From assembly GCF_001544535.1 (NCBI RefSeq), contig NZ_FCON02000005.1, positions 82,604 through 146,603 of the forward strand: a stretch of 64,000 bases of DNA, written 5' to 3'. Within the stretch, counting starts at the first letter, position 1; each line of letters begins with the position of its first letter. Source of the DNA: Caballeronia choica (GTDB taxonomy: Bacteria > Pseudomonadota > Gammaproteobacteria > Burkholderiales > Burkholderiaceae). The notes beneath the pieces were generated by a model that was given only the letters and a program-made list of their open reading frames with translations, ran no database searches and was not told where the DNA came from. Position numbers and translations under genes: made by a program. Positions 8,291 through 18,285 of this stretch are shown here, piece after piece.

Positions 8291-9928
8291 TCAGTCCGGC
8301 GCGTTGCCCTTCGCAACCGTATCGGCCTGAGGTGCGGACGGTAGCAAGTGCTCGACCGGCGTCAGCTTCGACACCGAAGCGCCCGAAGCGCCCGACGCCG
8401 GCACCGCCGCAGGCGCCGTCGCCCCGTAATCCACCGGCGCATCGGCCGGACGCGGCTGATCGCCGGCATGCTCGATCCAGCCACCGCCGAGGAACTGATA
8501 CAAATCGACGAGGTTCGTCAGCCGCTGCAAGCGCGCGTTGATCAGCAGCTGCTGCGCGTTATACAGATCGGTCTGCGCGGTCAGCACTGCAAGATAACTG
8601 TCGACGCCATTGCGATACCGCAAATCCGACAAGTCCAGCCGCCGGCTCTGCGACTTCACGAACAGTTCGAGCGCCTTGATCTGGTCGTCGAACGTGCCGC
8701 GCGCGGCCAGACCATCCGCGACTTCGCGGAACGCATTCTGGATCGCCTTCTCGTAATTGGCGATTTCGATGCGCTTTTGGACCTGCGCCAGATCGAGATT
8801 GGCGACGTTCGCGCCGCCCTCGAAGATCGGCAGCGAAATCTGCGGTGCGAACGACCACGCCGCCGATCCCGGCTTGAACAGGCCGCCCAGCGTCGGCGAC
8901 AGCGTGCCGAAGCTGCCCGTCAGCGAGACGCGCGGGAAGAACGCCGCGCGCGCCGCGCCGATGTTCGCGTTCGCGGCGAGCAGCGACTGCTCGGCGGCGG
9001 CGATGTCCGGCCGGCGCGTCAGCAGTTCGGACGGCAGGCCGGCGGGAATGTCGGACAGCAGGTTCTGGGTGTCGAGCGGCAACGCGGGCGGCAAATCGTC
9101 CGGCAGCGGCTCGCCGACCAGCAGCACCAGCCCGTTCTCGGCCTGCGCACGCAGACGCATTTCCGTTTGCAGGTTCGCGCGCGCCTGCTCCACGACGCCT
9201 TCCGCCTGCCGCACGTCGAGTTCGGAACCCACGCCGTTGTCGAACTGGAGCGTGGTGATCCGGTACGACTCGTCGGCGGTCTTCAGCGTGTTGCGCGTGA
9301 CGGTGAGCAGGTCGTCGACGGCGAGCATCTGCAGATACTGGTCAGCCACCGACGACACCAGCGAAATCTCCGCCGCCTTGCGCGATTCGGCCGTCGACAG
9401 GTACTGCGCGAGCGCCTGGTCCTTCAGGCTGCGGATGCGCCCGAAGAAGTCGATTTCCCACGACGCATTCAACCCGACCGAATACGTGTTCGAGATCGTC
9501 TGGTTGAAAAACGACAGGTTCTTCGGCGTGCGCGTCTTGTTCTGGCTGGCGCTCGCATCGAGCGTCGGATAGAGCGCCGCGCTCGTGATCTGGTACTGCG
9601 CACGCGCCGCTTCCACATTGAGCACGGAGACACGCAGATCGCGGTTGTTCTTCAACGCAAGCTCGACGATGCGCTGCAGGCGCGCATCCGCGAAGAAGTC
9701 GCGCCAGCCGATGTCGGGCGCGGCGACGTTGTTCGCCGTGCGCCCGTTGCTAGCGGTCGACGACGCGTTCGGCTGGTTCGCGTAGACGCCGCCTTCCGGA
9801 AACGTCTGCGTGACGGGCGCCGGAGGGCGCTCGTATTTCGGCTCGAACGTGCAGCCGGCCGCCACCAGCGCGACGGCCGCCGCGATCAGTGAAAGCTTCA
9901 GTGAATGCAAATGTGACTGTTTAAGCAT
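8291..9928 (-). CDS. oprB: RND efflux outer membrane factor lipoprotein (OprB/OprM/NodT family)
   Basis: A 545-residue TolC-like channel that carries drugs from the RND pump across the outer membrane. The lipoprotein signal ends in LVAAGC, followed by TFEPKYERPPAPV as in OprM-type proteins. Two OEP repeats follow. The C-terminus has an Ala/Pro/Ser-rich extension. The ATG at 9928 is preferred over 10006: it follows GGAAGGACATTGAA and starts 1 base after the pump-gene stop, so translation is coupled. It is the last gene of the three-gene efflux operon, and its 3' end faces the terminator at 8234-8272. The oprB name follows the B. pseudomallei bpeAB-oprB operon and is by analogy. Confidence 0.88.
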   Translation of the reverse strand: MLKQSHLHSLKLSLIAAAVALVAAGCTFEPKYERPPAPVTQTFPEGGVYANQPNASSTASNGRTANNVAAPDIGWRDFFADARLQRIVELALKNNRDLRVSVLNVEAARAQYQITSAALYPTLDASASQNKTRTPKNLSFFNQTISNTYSVGLNASWEIDFFGRIRSLKDQALAQYLSTAESRKAAEISLVSSVADQYLQMLAVDDLLTVTRNTLKTADESYRITTLQFDNGVGSELDVRQAEGVVEQARANLQTEMRLRAQAENGLVLLVGEPLPDDLPPALPLDTQNLLSDIPAGLPSELLTRRPDIAAAEQSLLAANANIGAARAAFFPRVSLTGSFGTLSPTLGGLFKPGSAAWSFAPQISLPIFEGGANVANLDLAQVQKRIEIANYEKAIQNAFREVADGLAARGTFDDQIKALELFVKSQSRRLDLSDLRYRNGVDSYLAVLTAQTDLYNAQQLLINARLQRLTNLVDLYQFLGGGWIEHAGDQPRPADAPVDYGATAPAAVPASGASGASVSKLTPVEHLLPSAPQADTVAKGNAPD

Positions 9929-9929
9929 T

Positions 9930-12900
9930 TCAATGTCCTTCCTTGGCCGCGCCGCTGCCGCCGTTGCTGCCGTTACCGCCGCCGTGCGGGCCTTCTTCGA
10001 TCGCACCGGACGTGCCGGGCGTCGGCGTATCCTTGCCCTTGCTGAACTTGCTGATCACGACAAAGAACATCGGGATCATGAAAATCGCCAGGAAGGTCGC
10101 CGTCAGCATCCCGCCGATCACGCCGGTGCCGATCGCGTGCTGGCTCGCCGAACCCGCGCCATTGCTGATCGCGAGCGGCAGCACGCCGAGAATAAACGCG
10201 AGCGACGTCATCAGAATCGGCCGCAGCCGCAGCCGCGCCGCTTCCACCGCGGCTTCGATCGTCGTCATGCCCTGGATGCGCAGTTCGCGGGCGAATTCGA
10301 CAATCAGAATCGCGTTCTTCGCCGACAACCCGACCGTGGTCAGCAGGCCGACCTGGAAGAACACGTCGTTTTCCAGCCCGCGCACGGTGGCCGCGAGCAG
10401 CGCGCCGAGCACGCCGAGCGGCACGACCATGATCACCGAGAACGGAATCGACCAGCTTTCATACAGCGCCGCGAGACACAGGAACACGACGAGAATCGAG
10501 ATGCCGTACAGGATCGGCGCCTGCGAACCCGACTGGCGTTCCTGATACGAGAGCCCCGTCCATTCGTAGCCGATGCCCGCCGGCAGCTTCGCCGCGATGG
10601 CCTCGATAGCCGTCATCGCCTGGCCCGTCGACTTGCCCGGTGCCGCCGCGCCCTGGATTTCGACCGCCGAGATACCGTTGTAGCGTTCGAGCTTCGGCGA
10701 CCCGAAAATCCAGGTGCCCGACGCGAACGCGGAAAACGGCACCATCCCGCCCGCCGAATTGCGCACGTACCACGCGTTCAGGTCTTCCGGGTTCATGCGG
10801 AACTTCGCCTCGCCCTGCAGGTAGACCTTTTTGATCCGGTTGTCGACGTCGAGGAAGTTGTTGATGAACTGCGACGCCCACGCGATCGAGAACGTCTGGT
10901 CGATGTCGAAAGCCGTCACGCCGAGCGCGCTCGCTTTCTCGCGGTCGATATTGACCTTGAACTGCGGGTTGTCGTTCAGGCCGTTCGGGCGCACCTGCGC
11001 GAGCGACGGATCTTTCGCCGCCATGCCGAGCAGCATGTTGCGCGCTTCCATCAGCTTCGCGTGCCCGAGGCCCGCGCGGTCCTGCAGTTCGAAGTCGAAG
11101 CCCGACGCCGTGCCGAGTTCAGGAATCGACGGCGGGTTGACCGGGAACACCATCGCGTCCTTGTAGCCCGCGAAGTGCCCGAACATCCGGCCGACCAGCG
11201 CCGGCACCTTCTCGTTCGTCGACTGCCGCACCGCGTAGTCCTTCATCCGCACGAACACGAGACCCGAGTTCTGTCCGCGGCCGGCGAAGCTGAAGCCGTT
11301 CACCGTGAACACCGATTCCACGATGCTCTTCTCGTCGTTCAGCAAGTAGTTCTGGACGTCGGCGAGCACCTTGGCCGTGCGCTCCTGCGTGGACCCCACC
11401 GGCGCCTGCACGAGCACGAACATCGTGCCCTGGTCTTCGTCCGGCAGGAACGACTTCGGCAGCCGGATGAACAGCATCCCCACCGCCACGATCACCACCA
11501 GATAGATGATGAGCCAGCGGCCCGAACGCTTGATCACGTGCTCCACGCCGCTGTGGTACTTCTGCTGGCTCTTCGCGAACGTGCGGTTGAACCAGCCGAA
11601 GAAGCCGGTCTTCTCGTCGTGGTGGCCTTGCGGAATCGGCTTCAGGATCGTCGCGCACAGCGCCGGCGTCAGGATCAACGCGACGAGCACGGACAGCACC
11701 ATCGCCGCGACGATCGTGAGCGAGAACTGCCGGTAGATCGCGCCGACCGAGCCGCCCGAGAACGCCACCGGCACGAACACCGCCGACAGCACGAGCGCCA
11801 CGCCGATCAGCGCGCCGGTGATCTGCTCCATCGCCTTGCGTGTGGCATCGCGCGGCGACAAGCCCTCCTCCGCCATCACCCGCTCGACGTTTTCCACCAC
11901 CACGATCGCATCGTCCACGAGCAGGCCGATGGCGAGCACCAGCCCGAACATCGACAGCGTGTTGATCGAGAACCCGACGATCGACATGATCGCGAACGTG
12001 CCGAGCAGCACCACCGGCACGGCGATCGTCGGGATCAGCGTGGCGCGCAGGTTCTGCAGGAACAGGTACATGACCAGGAACACGAGCACGATACCTTCGA
12101 TCAGCGTCTTGACCACGTCCTCGATCGAGAGCTTCACGAACGGCGTCGTATCGTACGGATACTTCACGACGAGCCCGTGCGGGAAATACTTCGACAGGTC
12201 GTCGATCTTCGTGCGCACCAGTTTCGCCGTCTGCAGCGCGTTCGCGCCGGTGGCAAGCTGGATACCGAAGCCGGCCGTCGGCGCGCCGTTGTACTTCGTG
12301 TCGAAGTTGTAGTTCTCGCCGCCGAGGTCGATGCGCGACACATCCTTCAGGCGCACTTGCGAGCCGTCCGGGTTCACCTTCAGCAGGATGTTGCCGAACT
12401 GCTCGGGCGTCTGCAGCAGCGTGGCTTCCGTGATGGTCGCCTGCAGCATCTGCCCCTGCACCGACGGCGTGCCGCCCAGCCCGCCGCCCGCGATCTGCAC
12501 GTTCTGGTTCGTGATCGCGGTCTTCACGTCGACTGGCGTCAGGCCGTAGTTGGTCAGCTTGATCGCGTCGAGCCAGATGCGCATCGCGTACTGCGAGCCG
12601 AACAGCGTCACCGTGCCCACGCCGTCGATCCGGGAGAGCGGGTCCTGCACCTTCGACGCCACGTAGTTCGCGAGGTCGTACTTGTTCATGCTGCCGTCTT
12701 CGGAGACGAACGCCAGCACGAGCAGGAAGCTGCTGCTCGACTTCGTGACCTTCGTGCCGAGCTGCTGCACGGCCTGCGGCAGAAGCGGCGTGGCGAGCTG
12801 CAGCTTGTTCTGCACCTGCACCTGCGCGATGTCCGGGTTCGTGCCGGCCGCGAAGGTGAGCGTGATGGTCGCCGTGCCCGAGTCGTCACTCGTCGACGAC

Positions 12901-13133
12901 AGGTACAGCAAGTGGTCGAGGCCGCTCATCTGCTGCTCGATCACCTGCGTCACCGTGTTTTCGACGGTCGTGGCCGACGCGCCCGGATAGGTCGCGCTGA
13001 TCTGGATGGCAGGCGGCGCGATAGTCGGATACTGCGCGATCGGCAGGTTGAAGATCGACGCGACCCCCGCCAGCATCAGGATGATGGCGATCACCCAAGC
13101 GAAGATCGGGCGATCGATAAAAAACTTTGCCAT
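9930..13133 (-). CDS. bpeB: RND efflux pump, inner-membrane transporter (AcrB/BpeB type)
   Basis: A 1067-residue HAE1-family drug/proton antiporter with 12 membrane helices and two large periplasmic loops. The start [14 protein letters not shown] is typical of AcrB/MexB. The proton-relay pair Asp407-Asp408 is seen in [18 protein letters not shown], and the relay lysine is in [14 protein letters not shown]. It takes drugs from the periplasm and inner membrane and hands them to the outer membrane factor through the adaptor encoded just upstream. GGGAG precedes the ATG, and the adaptor stop lies 15 bases upstream. The C-terminal tail is Gly/Ser/Asn-rich. Antisense frames of more than 1000 codons over this gene are codon-bias shadows. 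Confidence 0.95.
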   Translation of the reverse strand: MAKFFIDRPIFAWVIAIILMLAGVASIFNLPIAQYPTIAPPAIQISATYPGASATTVENTVTQVIEQQMSGLDHLLYLSSTSDDSGTATITLTFAAGTNPDIAQVQVQNKLQLATPLLPQAVQQLGTKVTKSSSSFLLVLAFVSEDGSMNKYDLANYVASKVQDPLSRIDGVGTVTLFGSQYAMRIWLDAIKLTNYGLTPVDVKTAITNQNVQIAGGGLGGTPSVQGQMLQATITEATLLQTPEQFGNILLKVNPDGSQVRLKDVSRIDLGGENYNFDTKYNGAPTAGFGIQLATGANALQTAKLVRTKIDDLSKYFPHGLVVKYPYDTTPFVKLSIEDVVKTLIEGIVLVFLVMYLFLQNLRATLIPTIAVPVVLLGTFAIMSIVGFSINTLSMFGLVLAIGLLVDDAIVVVENVERVMAEEGLSPRDATRKAMEQITGALIGVALVLSAVFVPVAFSGGSVGAIYRQFSLTIVAAMVLSVLVALILTPALCATILKPIPQGHHDEKTGFFGWFNRTFAKSQQKYHSGVEHVIKRSGRWLIIYLVVIVAVGMLFIRLPKSFLPDEDQGTMFVLVQAPVGSTQERTAKVLADVQNYLLNDEKSIVESVFTVNGFSFAGRGQNSGLVFVRMKDYAVRQSTNEKVPALVGRMFGHFAGYKDAMVFPVNPPSIPELGTASGFDFELQDRAGLGHAKLMEARNMLLGMAAKDPSLAQVRPNGLNDNPQFKVNIDREKASALGVTAFDIDQTFSIAWASQFINNFLDVDNRIKKVYLQGEAKFRMNPEDLNAWYVRNSAGGMVPFSAFASGTWIFGSPKLERYNGISAVEIQGAAAPGKSTGQAMTAIEAIAAKLPAGIGYEWTGLSYQERQSGSQAPILYGISILVVFLCLAALYESWSIPFSVIMVVPLGVLGALLAATVRGLENDVFFQVGLLTTVGLSAKNAILIVEFARELRIQGMTTIEAAVEAARLRLRPILMTSLAFILGVLPLAISNGAGSASQHAIGTGVIGGMLTATFLAIFMIPMFFVVISKFSKGKDTPTPGTSGAIEEGPHGGGNGSNGGSGAAKEGH

Positions 13134-13148
13134 GAAACAGGCTCCCTG

Positions 13149-14393
13149 TTATTTCGCGGCGGACGCGGCGACAGCGCCTGACGCAGCGCTCACACCGCTC
13201 GCGGCGGGCGCGGCGGGCGCAGCGCCGGAGGCCTGCGCACTCGACGCCGGCTGCGCGGGCAATTGAGCTGCGACCGGCTTCACCGTCATGCCGGGCTTCG
13301 CTTTTTCGACGCCGTTCAGGATCACGCGGTCGCCGGGATTCAGGCCGCTGTCGACCACCCAGTTGCTGCCGAACGTGCCCGACGTGACGAGCGGGCGCAG
13401 TTCGACCTTGTCGCCCTGGCCGACCACGAGCGCCACCGCCTGCCCCTTCTGGTCGTGCGTCACGCCGATCTGCGGCACGACGATCGCGCGGTCGTTCACG
13501 CCTTCCTCGATGCGCGCGCGCACGAACATGCCCGGCAGAAGCACGCGGTCCTTGTTCGGGAAGATCGCGCGGACCGTGACCGATCCCGTGCCCTGGTCGA
13601 CGCTCACGTCGGAGAACTGGAGCTTGCCGGCTTCCGGATACACGCGGCCGTCCTCGAGCACGAGCGTCACCTTCGCCGCGTTGATGCCGTTGGTCTGCAG
13701 GCGCCCTTCCTGGATCTGGCGGCGCAGCTTCAGGCCATCGACGCTCGATTGCGTCAGATCCACGTACACCGGATCGAGTTGCTGCACGGTGGTCAGCAGG
13801 GTCGCCGCGCTCGCCTGCACGTAGGCGCCCGGCGTCACTTGCGAGAGACCGGTGCGGCCGGTGATCGGCGAGACGACGTCCGTATAGCCGACGTTGATCT
13901 GCGCGGTATCGACGGCGGCGCGGCCGGCCGCAACATCCGCGACCGCCTGGCCTTGCGCGGCGACGGCGTTGTCGTAGTCCTGCTTGCTCACCGCGTTCGC
14001 CGCGACGAGCACCTTGTAGCGTGCGACCAGCGCGTTCTGCGTGACGACGTTCGCCTGCGCCTTCGCGAGCGATGCCTTCGCGTTATTCAGCGCGGCGATG
14101 TACGGCGCCGGGTCGATCTTGTAAAGACGCTGGCCGACCTTCACATCGGAGCCTTCGATGAAGTCGCGGCGCAGCACGATGCCGTCGACTCGCGCACGCA
14201 CCTGTGCGTTCAGGAACGAGTTCGTGCGGCCCGGCAAATCGGCCGTGACGGGCACTGAGGTGGTCTGGACGGTGATGACGCCGACTTCGGGCGTCTGCGG
14301 CGGAGGCGCCGATTGTTTTTGTCCGCAGGCTGCAAGGATGATGGCAGCCGTCGCGGCACTGATTAAGCGGAATGGAACCCGTTCGACGCGCAT
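13149..14393 (-). CDS. bpeA: RND efflux periplasmic adaptor lipoprotein (AcrA/BpeA type)
   Basis: A 414-residue membrane fusion protein. It has a lipoprotein signal with the lipobox LAAC near residue 22, a biotinyl-lipoyl-like half motif (VDGIVLRRDFIEGSDVKVGQ), an alpha-helical hairpin rich in Ala/Gln, and beta-barrel and membrane-proximal domains. It bridges the pump and the outer membrane channel. The C-terminal 45 residues are an Ala/Ser/Pro-rich tail. It is the first gene of the operon, transcribed from the promoter and operator at 14657-14684 and divergent from the TetR gene, which implies repression by that regulator. Confidence 0.93.
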   Translation of the reverse strand: MRVERVPFRLISAATAAIILAACGQKQSAPPPQTPEVGVITVQTTSVPVTADLPGRTNSFLNAQVRARVDGIVLRRDFIEGSDVKVGQRLYKIDPAPYIAALNNAKASLAKAQANVVTQNALVARYKVLVAANAVSKQDYDNAVAAQGQAVADVAAGRAAVDTAQINVGYTDVVSPITGRTGLSQVTPGAYVQASAATLLTTVQQLDPVYVDLTQSSVDGLKLRRQIQEGRLQTNGINAAKVTLVLEDGRVYPEAGKLQFSDVSVDQGTGSVTVRAIFPNKDRVLLPGMFVRARIEEGVNDRAIVVPQIGVTHDQKGQAVALVVGQGDKVELRPLVTSGTFGSNWVVDSGLNPGDRVILNGVEKAKPGMTVKPVAAQLPAQPASSAQASGAAPAAPAASGVSAASGAVAASAAK

Positions 14394-14833
14394 GGAAGCG
14401 ACCTCTGTCTAAGACTGAGTTTGAAATAAGTGCGCGGCCGCCTTCTACGGGCAGGCCGCGCACGAGCGTCTCGACGACGCTGACCTACAGCCGGCAGGCG
14501 CTGATGCGACCGGTTCGCCGACTTGTCATTCAGATGCCCGCGCGCGGCGCTGTGCGGCGCTGGCCGGAGGGACGGCCTTGACGGGCGTACAAATTGAAAG
14601 CTGTGTCGGATATTAACCGGTCGATGCTGCCTGGGCCATCGATCGACGGAGGGTATTGTATATACATTCATGAACGAATGTTAAAGTGACGACCGATGTC
14701 CGGGACGGGGCGTGCGAGCGGATTCGTCTCCGCGGCATCGATTACTCTCGACAAACATTCGACATGGCTGCGGTTGCGCCAGCAACGAAGCAGGAGCAGA
14801 AGTAAGCAGGAGATGACGGCTAAGCCGCAAGAT
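14394..14833. other. Divergent bpeA-bpeR intergenic region
   Basis: No gene is supported in these 440 bases. They hold the overlapping promoters and operator at 14657-14684. The remainder on the bpeA side would be a leader of about 260 bases. In-frame extension of bpeR upstream to 14696 reads through the promoter and is not credible. Confidence 0.6.
14657..14684 (-). promoter_or_regulatory. bpeAB-oprB promoter with embedded TetR-type operator
   Basis: On the minus strand TTAACA (14684-14679) and TATACA (14662-14657) are spaced by 16 bases and fit a sigma70 promoter for bpeA. Between the boxes, and overlapping the -35, is ACATTC-ATGAAC-GAATGT (14664-14681), which resembles the AcrR operator core. 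A divergent pair TTGTAT/TGTTAA over the same bases could serve the repressor gene. A bound repressor would therefore block both genes. Confidence 0.65.
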
Positions 14834-15481
14834 ATGGTCAGACGAACCAAGGAAGAAGCGCTCGAGACGCGCAATCGAATCCTCGACGCCGCCGAGCGCG
14901 TATTTTTCGAGAAGGGTGTATCGCGCACGTCGCTTGCCGACATCGCGCATGAGGCCGGCGTGACGCGCGGCGCGATCTACTGGCACTTCGCCAACAAGGG
15001 CGATCTTTTCACCGCGATGTTCGATCGCAGCCTGCTGCCGCTCGACGAACTCGTGGAGGCCTCGCTCGATACGAAGGAACCCGACCCGCTCGGCCGGATG
15101 CGCGACATCTTTATCTGGTGCATGCGCAATATCGCGCTCGACGAGCAGCGCCGGCGGGTTTTCGACATCCTCTTTCTCAAGTGCGAGTTCGTCGAAGAGA
15201 TGGGTCCGGTGCGCGAGCGGCACCAGAACAACATGCGCGAGGGCATCGAGAGGATCGAGCGCGGTCTTTTCAACGCGATCGAGCAGGGGCAACTGCCCGC
15301 CACGCTCGACACGCGGCTCGCCACGACGCTCCTGCACGCGCTGTTCACGGGGATTCTGCACGACTCGCTGATGCTGCCCGAAGGCGTCGATCTCGATCGC
15401 GACGCCGAGCGCCTCCTCGACGCCTGTTTCGACTCGCTGCGCTTCAGCCCGGCGCTGCGCTCAACCCACCGCGCGAGCTGA
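14834..15481 (+). CDS. bpeR: TetR/AcrR-family repressor of the efflux operon
   Basis: A 215-residue dimeric repressor with an N-terminal helix-turn-helix (TSLADIAHEAGVTRGAIYWHF) and a ligand-binding TetR_C domain of the AcrR/TtgR type. The start MVRRTKEEALETRN at 14834 aligns with AcrR-type N-termini. An in-frame ATG at 14813 right after AGGAG is an alternative that adds seven residues. Divergent placement and the palindrome at the bpeA promoter imply that it represses bpeAB-oprB and itself until a drug binds. Its 3' end overlaps the convergent hydrolase gene by 21 bases. Confidence 0.88.
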   Translation: MVRRTKEEALETRNRILDAAERVFFEKGVSRTSLADIAHEAGVTRGAIYWHFANKGDLFTAMFDRSLLPLDELVEASLDTKEPDPLGRMRDIFIWCMRNIALDEQRRRVFDILFLKCEFVEEMGPVRERHQNNMREGIERIERGLFNAIEQGQLPATLDTRLATTLLHALFTGILHDSLMLPEGVDLDRDAERLLDACFDSLRFSPALRSTHRAS

Positions 15482-16087
15482 ACGCGCCTTCTGGTTCGAC
15501 GCGTAGATCGTGTCGCGCGCGGGCGGTGCGCCGGTATCGAGCGCGGCGAGCCATTCGTCGGTCGTCAGCACGGCCGCGAAGCGCGACTGCATCACCACCG
15601 TGAATACGCGATGGATCTCTTCCGCGCTCGCCCTGCCCGCACGGTTTTCATAAGGCACGGCGCCGGTCGCGTCGGCGAGGAATTCCACCGACAAACCGGC
15701 GTGCACCGCGTGCTTCACCGTCGAATCGTCGCAGTTGTGGGTCATGTACCCCGCGATCACGATCGTGTCGATGTCATGTTGCGCGAGCCAGGCGGCGAGA
15801 TCGGTGCCGGCGAAGGCGCTCGGCATCGATTTTTCGATCAGATGCGCGCGCGGCCGGGTCGCGACCACCTCGTGCAGTGCGGCACCGTCCGATCCGCGCG
15901 CAAAAAGCGGCGACGCGGCGGGCGCCACGTTCTGCACGACGACGACCGGCACGCCATGCCGGTTAGCGGCGTCGATCGCCCGGCCGACATTGGCGAGCGA
16001 CACGTTTACATCGGGATATTCGATTGGCAGGTTGCCGGTGACGTATTCATTCTGTACATCGATTACGATCAGCGCACGGCGGGACAT
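15461..16087 (-). CDS. Isochorismatase-family cysteine hydrolase
   Basis: A 208-residue cytoplasmic hydrolase with the family triad: Asp in ALIVIDVQNEY near residue 9, Lys in LIEKSMPSAF, and Cys in GYMTHNCDDST. Members include nicotinamidase, ureidoacrylate hydrolase and N-carbamoylsarcosine amidase. I cannot choose a substrate from the sequence. The ATG at 16087 follows AAGGAG; an extension to 16138 has no such support. It converges on bpeR and appears monocistronic. Confidence 0.82.
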   Translation of the reverse strand: MSRRALIVIDVQNEYVTGNLPIEYPDVNVSLANVGRAIDAANRHGVPVVVVQNVAPAASPLFARGSDGAALHEVVATRPRAHLIEKSMPSAFAGTDLAAWLAQHDIDTIVIAGYMTHNCDDSTVKHAVHAGLSVEFLADATGAVPYENRAGRASAEEIHRVFTVVMQSRFAAVLTTDEWLAALDTGAPPARDTIYASNQKARSARAVG

Positions 16088-16198
16088 GGTCTGGCTCCTT
16101 CGGAATGGCTGTGGACGGAACCCATTCTCGCAAGCCACGAGCGTTCTACGTCGCCATATCGGCGGGAGTTTCGAGCGGTCTAGCGGAGCGGCAAGCGC

Positions 16199-17023
16199 CT
16201 ACTGCAACCCCACCCGCTGCGCAAAGAACGCGAACAACGCGATGCAGACAAGCATCGTCGCCCACGCCCAGCCGGGCAAGCCGAGCGGATGCGGATCGTC
16301 CGAATGGTCGCGGTCGTGACGTCCCAGCCCATGCCCCGGCAGCCGGTGATGCAGCACACCGCTCGCGGCATCGGCGGCCGGCGCGCGAAGCTGGCGCGGC
16401 GGATTGCCCGCGCGCCGCGAAAATGCCGCCGACATCGTGCTCGGCCGCAGAAACACATGACGCCGCGAACTGGCTTCCTGCTGCGCCCGAATCGACGGCA
16501 AGCCGTGCTTCGCACGCACGACTTCGCAGAACTCGGAGAAGAAATCGTCGGCCACTTCGCGCAGCGAGTTTTCGATCTGCCGCGACGGCAAGCCGGCGAG
16601 CGGACCCGAAACGGTCGCCCAGACGGTGTATTCGACCCACGTCGATTCGCTGGTGGCGTCCGGATTGAGCGCGACGGCAATCTGCCCGCGCAACGACCCG
16701 ACGCCTTCGCCGCGCGCCTTGAAGCTGAGCGTGCGGGCGTAGTTGTCGGAGGAGGAACTGGATGCACCGGCGGGAGAGGCCGCGTCCGGTTCGCCTTCCG
16801 CGTGCGCCGCCTGCCTCGTGCGGCCGGCCGTGTGCGCGCGGATCTCGTAGCGCGCACGCAACGCGCCGAGCGGCACGATCATCGTGAGCGCGTATTCGCC
16901 GCCGGGCAAGCGCGCGAACGATTCACAGTTGTCGAGACTCGCGCGCAGCAACGCCAGGTCGCCAAGCGCTTCCCGGACGTGCGCCGGGTCGAGCGGAACA
17001 CGCAACGCATCGGTGACTTCCAT
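16199..17023 (-). CDS. CoxG-like SRPBCC protein with C-terminal membrane anchor
   Basis: A 274-residue protein. Residues 1 to about 150 match the CO dehydrogenase subunit G / polyketide cyclase fold (for example DLALLRASLDNCESFARLPG). After a polar Ser/Pro/Arg-rich linker comes one C-terminal membrane helix (ATMLVCIALFAFFAQRVGL). In CoxG the anchor tethers CO dehydrogenase to the membrane. No coxMSL genes are present here, so this is probably a homologue with another, unknown role. The ATG at 17023 follows GGGAGG; an upstream frame start at 17149 would overlap the DUF427 gene. Confidence 0.72.
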   Translation of the reverse strand: MEVTDALRVPLDPAHVREALGDLALLRASLDNCESFARLPGGEYALTMIVPLGALRARYEIRAHTAGRTRQAAHAEGEPDAASPAGASSSSSDNYARTLSFKARGEGVGSLRGQIAVALNPDATSESTWVEYTVWATVSGPLAGLPSRQIENSLREVADDFFSEFCEVVRAKHGLPSIRAQQEASSRRHVFLRPSTMSAAFSRRAGNPPRQLRAPAADAASGVLHHRLPGHGLGRHDRDHSDDPHPLGLPGWAWATMLVCIALFAFFAQRVGLQ

Positions 17024-17078
17024 CTGAGCCTCCCAGGCAAAGATTGCACTCGTTTGTTTTTCTTGCGGCGTTGGTAAA

Positions 17079-17447
17079 TCAGGAAGTCTCGTCGATACGA
17101 TCGACGCGCGATGCATAAAACGCAAGGTAACCCTTGATTTGCGCAGCACCCTCGATGGGTTGTTCGTAGCTCCAGGCGGCGTTTTCGACCGGACCGTCTT
17201 CGGTCAGCAGATGGTAATAGGTGGCGTCGCCCTTGAACGGGCAATGCGAGGTATGGATCGAGCGTTCGAGACGCGCCATGTTCACGTCGGCGCGGGGGAA
17301 ATAATGCACGGGTGGCAGGCCGGTTTCCGCTAGCGTCAGCGACGCATGGGTGTCCGCGTAGGTGACGCCCTGATGGATCACCCGGCAGCGACGGCCGTTC
17401 GGCGTGATCTCGATGCGATGCGCGGATTGATGCGTGTCGGTATTCAT
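17079..17447 (-). CDS. DUF427 domain protein
   Basis: A 122-residue protein matching the DUF427 family, with the sequence HYFPRADVNMARLERS followed by TSHCPFKGDATYY. The pattern of conserved His, Cys and Tyr is typical, and no biochemical function is established. The ATG at 17447 follows GGGAGGG; a frame extension to 17549 crosses the terminator at 17529-17570 and is rejected. It lies 55 bases upstream of the CoxG-like gene on the same strand, so the two may be co-transcribed. Confidence 0.8.
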   Translation of the reverse strand: MNTDTHQSAHRIEITPNGRRCRVIHQGVTYADTHASLTLAETGLPPVHYFPRADVNMARLERSIHTSHCPFKGDATYYHLLTEDGPVENAAWSYEQPIEGAAQIKGYLAFYASRVDRIDETS

Positions 17448-17528
17448 CGATGCCCTCCCGGTTCGGCTGAGGAGAAAACGCGAGGCCGCCTTCCAACTTC
17501 GTGCCAGTTTCATGCCGATACTGCGCGC

Positions 17529-17570
17529 ACAAAAAAAGCCACGGACCAAGACGATGCCCGTGGCTTCATT
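17529..17570 (-). terminator. Terminator of the small secreted protein gene
   Basis: On the minus strand GCCACGG and CCGTGGC (17564-17538) form a stem followed by TTTTTTT. It lies about 100 bases after the stop of the gene at 17662-18153 and separates it from the DUF427 gene. Confidence 0.8.
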
Positions 17571-17661
17571 ATGAGCAAACTCCGGCCGGCTGTGTGGGCG
17601 CTTTCGCTCCCTTGACGAAGACTTTTTGCGCGGCCGGCGCCGGCTGCGCCTCGCTAAGCGC

Positions 17662-18153
17662 TCACTGAATGCTCCAGTGGAAAGCGACTTTCGCCCTGCC
17701 GGGGCCCGAGACGCTCACTGCACGGTGCTGTTCCTGGTCCTTGTACTTCGCGTACACGGTGTACTGGCCCGGCGGCAGCTTCACGAGCATGTAAGGCCCC
17801 ATCGCCTCGGTGCCGAGCACCTCGCCGTTTTTCCCATCCACGATCCTCACGTGGACGCCGGATAGATAGTCCGCGGTCGGCCCCGTAAAGCGCAACGAAA
17901 GCGGCCAGCGCGACTGTTCGCGCAACAGCGCCTTCGATTCGTCGAGACCGACGCCGCCCGAGGTGTACGAGACGCTGCCTTGCTGCTGAACCTGCGGCAG
18001 CCCGCCGCCGTTCGTGTTGCCCGCGCTGCTCATGTCGCTGGTATCGGTGGTCGACGCCTGCGCCCACGCGCCGCCGGCCGTGCCGAGCGCCACGATTGCC
18101 GCTACCGCGGCCGCCATCGTCGTCGTGCGGCTGCTCCTGGTCCTGATCGTCAT
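17662..18153 (-). CDS. Secreted protein with a carboxypeptidase-regulatory-like beta domain
   Basis: A 163-residue protein with a clear Sec signal peptide (positive start, then AAAVAAIVALGTAGGAWA, cut before QA). The C-terminal half (GVHVRIVDGKNGEVLGTE, then LVKLPPGQYTVYAKY) reads as a carboxypeptidase-regulatory-like or PEGA-type beta-sandwich. The ATG at 18153 follows AAGGAG. I do not recognise a specific function. It lies downstream of degQ on the same strand, 132 bases away, so both products act in the periplasm. Confidence 0.65.
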   Translation of the reverse strand: MTIRTRSSRTTTMAAAVAAIVALGTAGGAWAQASTTDTSDMSSAGNTNGGGLPQVQQQGSVSYTSGGVGLDESKALLREQSRWPLSLRFTGPTADYLSGVHVRIVDGKNGEVLGTEAMGPYMLVKLPPGQYTVYAKYKDQEQHRAVSVSGPGRAKVAFHWSIQ

Positions 18154-18285
18154 TGGGTCCGCTCCTTGTGTCCGCTTGTCCGCGGGCTTAACCGGAATCA
18201 CGCCCGATGCGTCGCTCCGACGCGATGGGGCACCAGGCACCTGCCCCGCATACTTCGTGCCCGGTCGGTCAGAAGCACGCCGCGT

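Noticed and set aside
9810-13181. A 1123-codon plus-strand frame antisense to bpeB
   Set aside because: It is rich in Arg, His and Asp, has no domain pattern, and mirrors the third-position GC bias of bpeB, whose protein is unmistakable.
16199-17023. A carbon monoxide oxidation locus suggested by the CoxG-like gene
   Set aside because: No coxM, coxS, coxL or maturation genes are near, so a role in CO oxidation is not supported.
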